64,000 bases of DNA from Doryteuthis pealeii. Taxonomy: Eukaryota > Mollusca > Cephalopoda > Myopsida > Loliginidae. The notes beneath the pieces were generated by a model. The model was not told where the DNA came from. It saw nothing but the letters and a program-made list of their open reading frames with translations, and did no database searches. Below, piece after piece: positions 57,411 through 64,000 of this stretch. How positions within the stretch are numbered: the stretch's first letter is position 1; the number at the start of each line of letters is the position of its first letter. Made by a program: the position numbers and the translations under genes. Where the stretch lies: NCBI GenBank assembly GCA_023376005.1, contig CM042160.1, positions 87,891,194 through 87,955,193 of the forward strand, given 5' to 3'.

Positions 57411-57880
57411 CCTGACTGTATAAAAGGATTCATTGATTTTTGGTTAGAATAACAGGAAAAAGCTGCTTTTTCTTGGAAGTGGAAGCAACTAAGCAATATA
57501 GGTCAAAGTTTAAAGTAGGGGAGGGTGTGGTAGTGATGCCCCCCCCCCCTACACTTTATAGCGTAGATGTCAAAACATTTGACATTTATTTTGTTTCTTT
57601 TTAGAAAGAAAAAAAATTAACTTTCACAATTTTAATAACATTACTGTGGAAATCATCAATAGTTTTAAGAAAAGAAGTAAATTTATTTCTTTTGTAAGTA
57701 GAAAAAACAAAATGTATTAAAAGACAAAAACAAATTGCTATTAGAAGTTTCCGGCTAAGAAGCAATTGTCATACAAGTATTACATTCTCTTGTAATACTT
57801 GCACTTCCTCAGAACCTACTGTTACCTGATGATTGCAAATATGTGAAACTTAATTGTATTATGCTGTCATATATCTTTTA

Positions 57881-58109
57881 GGGCTGGTTTAGCTCAGTCG
57901 GTAGAGTGTTCGGTTAGGAACCACAAGGTTCCGGGTTTGATGACCGACCCTGGCCAACTCAGCGTATAGGTAGCTCAGTGATCTGTGCGGTGATGGTAGG
58001 TGATGCACTCTGCCTCAGAAGACAAAAACAATCTCCTTGGTCTAGCGCAAGTGAAAAGGGGATAGACTCCATCACTGTCTGGCTGATACCGACTATAGGC
58101 CACCCTGAT

Positions 58110-58113
<4 letters not shown>
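57881..58113 (+). mobile_element. SINE family A, near full length
   Basis: GGCTGGTTTAGCTCAGTCGG head, GGTTCCGGGTTTGAT B-box, GGCCACCCTGATGACTATA end running into (TA)n. Confidence 0.8.
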
Positions 58114-58156
<43 letters not shown>

Positions 58157-58158
58157 TA

Positions 58159-58296
58159 CAAGGTGTGTCATAAGAGTATTGAAATTGAAGCTGTATTTAC
58201 CAAGATAGAAATGAACAATGAATGGAACGTTAATTTTTTTTCAGAATACAAGGTGTCAAAAAGTACCTTCAATCTTGATACTTTTTTAACACACCT

Positions 58297-58298
<2 letters not shown>
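58159..58298. mobile_element. Short mariner-like MITE
   Basis: CAAGGTGTGTCATAAGAGTA and inverse TACTTTTTTAACACACCTTG, preceded by TA; 140 bp. The right flank is TG, so the TA duplication is not intact. Confidence 0.65.
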
Positions 58299-58333
<35 letters not shown>

Positions 58334-58654
58334 CTATCTCATCCACAGTGTTTCAATGTTTCATGTCTCTTAAGTGTGGCAAGACTTAGCAACTACTTAC
58401 TAGCCAGGAGTGAAACCTGATTGATTTTTCATCAGTCAGATTCCTTAACCCATCTGCCATCAGTAGCTACCAGTAAGAAGCAGAATTTTAACTGATAAAA
58501 TACATACATAGGTATATATATTATGGTCACTAGACAGCTCAGATCTGTAAATAACAGAGAGCTTTGCTTACGCTAACGGTGAACGTTGGTTAAATTCCCT
58601 TCCACAGAACTCTACTGGGTTTTGGGAGCATATATTACAGTCATCCACAGACAC

Positions 58655-58775
58655 TACTCACCCTGTCGGCTGAGGCTGTAGAATATACCGACTGCACCTC
58701 TGTAGAAGGGTAAAACCCCTCCAAATAGGGCCACCTGTTGGCTGTGGGTAGCAACCTAGGATGCTTAAGGATGGT
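58655..58775 (+). mobile_element. Family B, 5' fragment
   Basis: CCCTGTCGGCTGAGGC ... CTTAAGGATGG; ends abruptly. Confidence 0.7.
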
Positions 58776-58906
58776 ATCTAATATTTCTTATCTCTGACCT
58801 GTATGAATGAAATGTGATTTAACAAAAACAAAAAAAAAACTGATAAATTAATTGAAAACTTTTTAGCATCAACATTTTTTTTTCTTTACATACAAATAAT
58901 TTAAAT

Positions 58907-59711
58907 TGGTGGTTTCTAAACTCTTAGGCTTGCACCCCCTTAGCTTCCCAGGAGATTCCTAGCGACCCCCTCATACATACATTTTGTCCTTTTACATGTG
59001 AAACACACTATTTTTTATTTCTCTGAATTTTGAGATGAGGCTTGATAATTATTATTTGTATTCATCTTCATTGTATCTGTATTATTGTCCTCATCTTCAT
59101 TGTTATCTGTACAATGTTTCGGATGAGTCTGAGAAGGTTCCCGAGTCTGACAAGAAATACCTAAAGAATATATTTGTCGCATACCCCACTTGTATGGACT
59201 GGGCACAAGGCCTCGTCTTAGTGTGGGCCCACCCACAAGCCGAAGCTCATGGGTGGGAAAGAACAAAAATTGCGTTGTTGCTCGGGGGGATAGTCCCCTG
59301 GGATCGACGCTATTATTAAACTCTCGACAAGTCCAGCGGCCGAGGCTCGCTGGATCCCCGGTGTTAACCGGAAAACCGAATGTGCAAGGAGTTATTAAAA
59401 AAAAAAAGAAGATAAGAAATACCTAAAGAAGGTCGGAGGGTACATCGGCAGAAACATTGTAAAGATAACAATGAAGATGAGGACAATAGTCCGAATAATA
59501 CAAATAATACTAACACTATTTTGTGTCATTTAGATTTTGTAAAAAAAAACAAAAAAAACAAAACAAAAAAAAGTTATTTATTAACTGTTCCTAATAACAC
59601 CCTGTCAACCTTCCCACTGTACCCCCCCCCCGAACTTTCCACTGTACCCCACCTCCCCCGAACTTTCCACCACTCCAAAGAGGGCGCTACCACCCACTTT
59701 GGCAACCACTG
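58907..59711. mobile_element. hAT-type element with nested family E repeat
   Basis: TGGTGGTTTCTAAAC and TTGGCAACCACTG are eroded CAGTGGTT-type hAT ends; flanks ATTTAAAT and ATTTAAGT are an 8-bp duplication with one change. Family E occupies 59028-59515. No transposase frame. Confidence 0.65.
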
Positions 59712-59976
59712 ATTTAAGTTAATTAAAGATTAAGTTTTTAGGTAAGATTTGATCTATTGCTGAAAATAATAAATTTCAATTTATTCATTGAATTAACAGA
59801 TAAATGATTACTTATTGGTCGAATAATGATTTTGAATTAAAACATTTATTTTCACTTTCCTTTTTCTTGATGAACTATTTTCTCTAGTCAATAAGTTTAA
59901 AATTGCTCTGTGTCACGAAATATTGGTCAGTGTTTTCAAATGTCATTACTCACCTGCCAGCTGTTGCATGTTTTAT

Positions 59977-60007
<31 letters not shown>

Positions 60008-60077
60008 GTTGTTCATATCCAATGTTTTCTTTTCCCTTCCTCACACAATGAAGTTTGGTAAAATGTGTTTTAACAAA

Positions 60078-60130
60078 TCTTATTATAATGGAGATTGTGT
60101 GTTTGTCTGTGTTCGAATATTTGTGGATAT
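60078..60130 (+). mobile_element. Helitron family 1, 5' end only
   Basis: TCTTATTATAATGGAGATTG, about 40 bases, then a SINE family G copy (60133-60215, minus). Confidence 0.6.
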
Positions 60131-60239
60131 AGTTATTTACTAAGCTTAGCTTAGATATGGCACAAGGCCAGAAGTATGGGGCTCCCAATGAGAAATGAAC
60201 TCACTAACAATGGTTTGTGAAGCGACCACTGGTTTAGAC

Positions 60240-60559
60240 CACTGATTCTCAACGTGGTCCAGCTGGACCATCTGTGGTCCACAGAACATTTCTAGTGGTC
60301 CACAGAGAGTTCGAAGCCACAAAAATGTTTTAGCCATTTCACAAAAATTTAACTAATTTAGCGCTTCTTATAATGACCCTCCCCAGTTGAAAATCTCTAT
60401 TTAAGCGCACGTCGATGATCGGCGGAAAATGAATTGTCTTGTCTTACTTTAACACATGTGCTAGCCGCTTGCAGCAACATTCAAGAAAAGTAGGATTGGT
60501 CTATGGGAATTTTTTGAATAAAAAATGGTCCATAAGCCGAAAAAAGTTGAAAAGCACTG
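60240..60559. mobile_element. hAT-type MITE
   Basis: CACTGATTCTCAAC ... GTTGAAAAGCACTG with perfect target duplication GTTTAGAC (60232-60239, 60560-60567). 320 bp. Ends and TSD are typical of hAT and differ from the GG...CC MITEs. Confidence 0.85.
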
Positions 60560-60616
60560 GTTTAGACCCTATAATTGTGTATAGATTATTAGCATTGGAT
60601 TTGAAACTCTATCAAC

Positions 60617-60750
60617 AGGGCTTAGAATATGCTGACTGCATTCTCTGATGTGGAGTAATACCCCCCAACCCTGCCAACAAGCACAAAAAGGGAAGTCTAC
60701 TCTGACCTGGAGTGGTAGGAGTTGTTAGGGTCTCATTTGGGTTAAATAGA
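60617..60750 (+). mobile_element. Family B, internally deleted
   Basis: GACTGCATTCTCTGATGTGG is joined to CTCTGACCTGGAGTGGTAGG. Confidence 0.5.
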
Positions 60751-60764
60751 TATGCCCAAAAATT

Positions 60765-60909
60765 ATTAGGAATAATTGATACCATATAATTGTAAATCAT
60801 TTGTATTAGGAATAGTTATTTGAAACTATATAACTATGCAAAAAATCATTATCATTAGATAGAAATAATTATTTAAAACACTATAATCATGTATATATTA
60901 TTAGTATTA
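60765..60909. repeat. 48-bp satellite, second locus (left)
   Basis: Reverse-oriented, diverged units (TTAGGAATAATTGATACCAT). It continues at 61411-61480 (GATAGGAATACTTGATATAA) after the Helitron. Confidence 0.65.
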
Positions 60910-61410
60910 CAAGTATATGAAGTTTTAATGTAATAAAATCATATTAAATTAGAAAGACTAATGAAACTAAATAAGAACGAATATAAAATATTATTTTTGT
61001 TATTTTAATTTCTATATATAAAATTATATATAGCATTGCTTTTAAAATGTTTGAGAATAACATGATAGTATTAGAAATCAGTAACAGCAAATAATTATTT
61101 ATTAAACCCAGTTTTGTTAAAATCATTATGCAAATTATTCACACCATATACTATGTAAATCTTTATTTTTTTTAGAGATATATAACACATATTTCAGAAT
61201 TTTTAAAGGCATTAATAATATGAACAGCTTTGTTGTAAATCAAACTGCTAGACTTTAATAGAAACATTATTGATAAATAAGATGCTAATTAAGAATTAAT
61301 GACAATTTCATAATTGTTGAGAATATAGTTTAAATAACTAAGGAAATTGCGACATCAGTGATGACATAGTTTTGGTCACAGACAGTTACATAAGCTCTAT
61401 TATAATAAGA
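60910..61410 (-). mobile_element. Helitron family 1, 3' hairpin lost
   Basis: Minus-strand TCTTATTATAATAGAGCTTA at 61410; the left side matches family 1 (TTAGAAAGACTAATGAAACT) up to about 60911 but lacks the GCACCC hairpin and CTAG. It splits the satellite. Confidence 0.65.
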
Positions 61411-61558
61411 TATAGGAATACTTGAAAACAAAGCAATTATGTGCAAATTATTTGCATTAGATAGGAATACTTGATATAACTGTGCAAAACAAAAACAACT
61501 TTAGATTATACAAAATATAAACATACAATGAACATGATTCTCTGACCCAGTGTTTCTC

Positions 61559-61625
61559 AACTGATACACCAAGGCACATTAGTATGCCTTAAAAGGTCCC
61601 CAGGTGTGCTGAAAGTTTAAAAAAA
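61559..61625 (+). mobile_element. hAT 5' end fragment
   Basis: CAGTGTTTCTCAACTGATAC is a typical hAT end; the other end is not found. 61626-62190 is otherwise plain AT-rich intron. Confidence 0.5.
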
Positions 61626-62197
61626 ATTTTTTTTTCATTTATGGATTTTGTTTATATCAAACAAATCTGTAATTTAAAAAAGATAGATACCAAGCGCATG
61701 TTAAAAGAAAATGCTTATTACAAGAACTTGTTTATTATTTGACTACTTTACAATCTTATGGCTAATTTCATTTTATGATGTATGTATGTATGTATGTGTG
61801 TATATATGATATGTTGGCGTTATAGTATGTGGCCTACCCGGTTTGAATGTGTTCTACCTCAGTAAGAGTATATTTATAGATATAAGTAGTAGGCAATTTA
61901 TTGAAACTAATTATTTTTCACATACATTCAATTTCAAGAAAAGCAATTCAGTCATAAGCTGTATATAGTAATTAAGAATAATTTAAAAAAAAGAATTTAT
62001 CCATAATTTACATGAATCAGAAATCTATTCTAAGAATTCTAAAATAGGGTTAGTGTTAGCAATTATTATAACCTTATATGCTTTTTATGGTAGGTCACAT
62101 ACTATAATGGTACCTATGATATATGTGTAGATATGATGTAATGTATGTTTGTATATATAAAATGTTATTGGTCTTTGTTTGTTCTCTTATTTTTCAG

Positions 62198-62364
62198 TGT
62201 TACTGGTATTGTACATTTGATGATTTTGGTTGGATCTAAAGTCTGGAATGTGTTTGTGTCTAGAATTTGGAAGAAGTACTCACGGGCATGGAAATGGAAA
62301 AAAGTTGATGACAAAACTAGCCGTAAAATTGGTCTTGATGAAAATATTAAACTTCCTAGTACTG
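62198..62364 (+). CDS. DNAJC14: DNAJC14-like gene, third coding exon visible; gene continues past right edge
   Basis: Acceptor TTATTTTTCAG, donor GTAAGT at 62365. The first base completes Val-588; 55 codons follow, then one leftover G. The peptide continues the hydrophobic helix (VTGIVHLMILVG), then a cytosolic-type basic and Trp-rich stretch (SRIWKKYSRAWKWKK) and GLDENIKLPST at residues 633-643. From family knowledge, a short 'LP-T/S-TG' linker leads straight into the J domain (HPD motif) in DNAJC14-like proteins, so the next exon should encode 'EEAM-RLL' and a J domain. No such exon lies between 62365 and 64000. If it encodes another membrane protein, the exon structure still stands. Confidence 0.75.
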
Positions 62365-62463
62365 GTAAGTGTTCATTTTGGAAGTTACAATATTGGACAG
62401 CAAAAAAAGAAGACAGTACAGAAACTGAACCATCAATGTATTAATATTCTAGTACCTACCTAT

Positions 62464-62839
62464 TGTAGCGTAATTATTATGGTCTATGGGGAATTTGGGG
62501 ATTGAAAAGAAAAGGGTAATCAGATTTCTAGGAAAGAGAAGAAAAAGAAATAAGAACAAAGAGAGGTTAAAGTTTGGAACGGTAAACACTCAACGATCCA
62601 GTCATTGACCAACCAATGACCCTGGAACTAGATTAAAAATAAAAACGGAAGTTCCAGGTTTTGATAAAAAGCGGATGTGACCTTCCCCCAGGACTACAAA
62701 CGGAAGTCAAGAAAATTCAGCCTCTTTTTTGCAGACTCGAGAAGGGTCAGAGGCGTTTGTTGGGGCTCTGTCATGACATATCTTGAATAGCAACGAACAG
62801 CGTGTATGAACATGATTTAAGATAGAACAGCTTGACCTT

Positions 62840-62903
<64 letters not shown>

Positions 62904-63060
62904 AAAAGAACCCATGAGCCTAGAAAGAAATAAACAACCCCTTTTTGACTATTCAAATTTCGTATGTTGTTCCTTCGGGCTAATGACGACGACTACTCCT
63001 ACAACCTGACTGGCCCCTACGCAACACTACGTGTGTCATGCCCTGTCATCACCTCGGGTC
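62464..63060 (+). mobile_element. Family L, probable LTR
   Basis: TGTAGCGTAATTATTATGG start, related to 36105-36572 on the opposite strand. Contains a (TC)n run at 62842-62901 and AGAAAGAAATAAACAACCCC as a polyadenylation-like region. It begins 100 bp after the coding exon, inside the intron. Ends unproven. Confidence 0.5.
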
Positions 63061-63109
63061 AATAATGAACCATTCAGTTTGATCTATAAGATATGAATGC
63101 ATGTGTTAA

Positions 63110-63395
63110 AGTGTTGGCCGTGGGTGGTGTTCTGTAATGCATGAGGACAGGATCGTTGTGGCTGAGCAGTCTATGACCCACGTACTAAGTGGTCATGTGA
63201 CTTGCAACACTCCACTTTGGCCCTTGTGCTAGATGGGTGGTTGGAGAGACTTGCATCCAATCAATCTGCTGGTCTTATCAAACCCGAGCAAATATACGAT
63301 TGTCCTGACCATATTCTTCAAATTGCTTCTATATCAAACCCTCACCCCATTTTTATCCTATAGGTGCTAGAAGGCAGTGGATGAGGGTCAACTAC
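63110..63395 (+). mobile_element. Family B, subfamily with inserted segment
   Basis: Same ATTCTTCAAATTGCTTCTAT insertion as 16.8 kb; ends missing. Confidence 0.65.
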
Positions 63396-63755
63396 CAGTA
63401 TTAATACACATGAAGTTAATAAAAATTATTTCTACCAATTTATTAATACACATGAAGTTAATAAAAATTCTTTCTACCAATTTATTAATACACATGAAGT
63501 TAATAAAAAATCTTTCTACCAATTTAGTAGAAATAATTTTTATTAACTTCATGTGTATTAATAAATTAAAATAATTTTTATTAATTTCATGTGTATTAAT
63601 ATACACATGAAATTAATAAAAATTATTTCTACCAATTTATTAATACACATGAAGTTAATAAAAATTATTTCTACCAATTTATTAATATACATGAAGTTAA
63701 TAAAAATTATTTCTACTAATTTATTAATACACATGAAGTTAATGAAAATTATTTC
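63393..63755. repeat. 42-bp tandem repeat with an inverted block
   Basis: Unit TTTATTAATACACATGAAG plus TTAATAAAAATTATTTCTACC. Three direct units, then about two inverted units (63520-63600), then three or four direct units. Short frames in it are artefacts of the repeat. Confidence 0.9.
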
Positions 63756-63796
63756 TTAAGCAAAAATTTCTCATGCAAAAAAAAAAAAAAGATTGA

Positions 63797-63845
63797 GCAT
63801 TAAATAACCCGTAAGAGTTGCTATGCCATTAAACTAAACAACCAA
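63797..63845 (+). repeat. Shared hairpin tail after the 42-bp array
   Basis: GCATTAAATAACCCGTAAG ... GCTATGCCATTAAAC. Confidence 0.65.
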
Positions 63846-64000
63846 CCAATCTTACCATTGATGACACACTTTAAAAAATATTTGTACAAATCAATCAGAT
63901 TCCACATAATCTCTCGACTTGTTGAAAAATTATCAGTGATGTTATGGATATACATAACCATGGAATGATTTTTCCCCAGCTACGGGTAAAATAGGGCTAA

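Noticed and set aside
57883..57960. Possible tRNA gene (A-box and B-box present)
   Set aside because: The acceptor stem does not close and the sequence continues into the SINE family A body; the same applies to the other tRNA-like heads.
62771..62956. Arg/Glu repeat frame on the minus strand
   Set aside because: Translation of the (TC)n microsatellite.

Overview
This window is animal nuclear DNA, most likely from an invertebrate. It is AT-rich, has GT-AG spliced exons separated by multi-kilobase introns, long (TA)n, (CA)n, poly-T and (TC)n tracts, and very many dispersed repeats: tRNA- and 5S-derived SINEs, LINE tails, Helitrons, MITEs and solo LTRs. A 100-base N block at 1401-1500 is an assembly gap. 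A mollusc or other lophotrochozoan is my guess from the mix of repeats; nothing here proves the species.

One protein-coding gene is well supported, on the + strand over the right-hand third. A large coding exon (40774-42473, ATG at 40805) splices through two introns (13.3 kb and 6.3 kb) to short exons at 55782-55875 and 62198-62364, with matching phases at both junctions. The 643 residues visible are a long disordered Ser/Lys/Asn-rich N-terminus, then a membrane helix formed across the exon 3/4 junction, then a basic Trp-rich stretch ending in GLDENIKLPST. That order resembles the region just before the J domain of DNAJC14-type endoplasmic reticulum co-chaperones; the J domain itself would lie beyond the right edge. 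A promoter-like segment at about 20.5 kb (E-box, CRE-like site, ATGGCGGCC element, strong splice donor) could be this gene's 5' exon or the start of a small separate gene.

Almost everything else is mobile DNA, layered and nested. 0-20 kb: foldback elements, hammerhead-ribozyme-like motifs, LTR fragments, a 48/96-bp satellite cut by a Helitron, and nested MITEs. 20-25 kb: AT-rich and repeat-poor, with a few GC-richer ORF islands. 25-40 kb: LINE tails, MITEs, Helitrons and a 590-bp retroposon ('family B') with 11-13 bp target duplications. 42-64 kb: the introns of the gene, filled with the same families, including a SINE that carries a 100-bp copy of the gene's own exon.

Most interesting are: (1) at least five sites with the complete architecture of minimal type I hammerhead ribozymes, mostly near (TA)n tracts; (2) six MITE families that share GG...CC ends and 8-bp target duplications, two of which carry a common core containing telomere-like TTAGGG repeats; (3) the exon-SINE chimera; (4) two Helitron families inserted into the same satellite; (5) a 3' tail shared by many retroposons that can fold into a hairpin with compensatory changes. 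Family letters (A, B, E, F, G, H, J, K, L) are my own labels. All comparisons are by eye within this window; no database was consulted.
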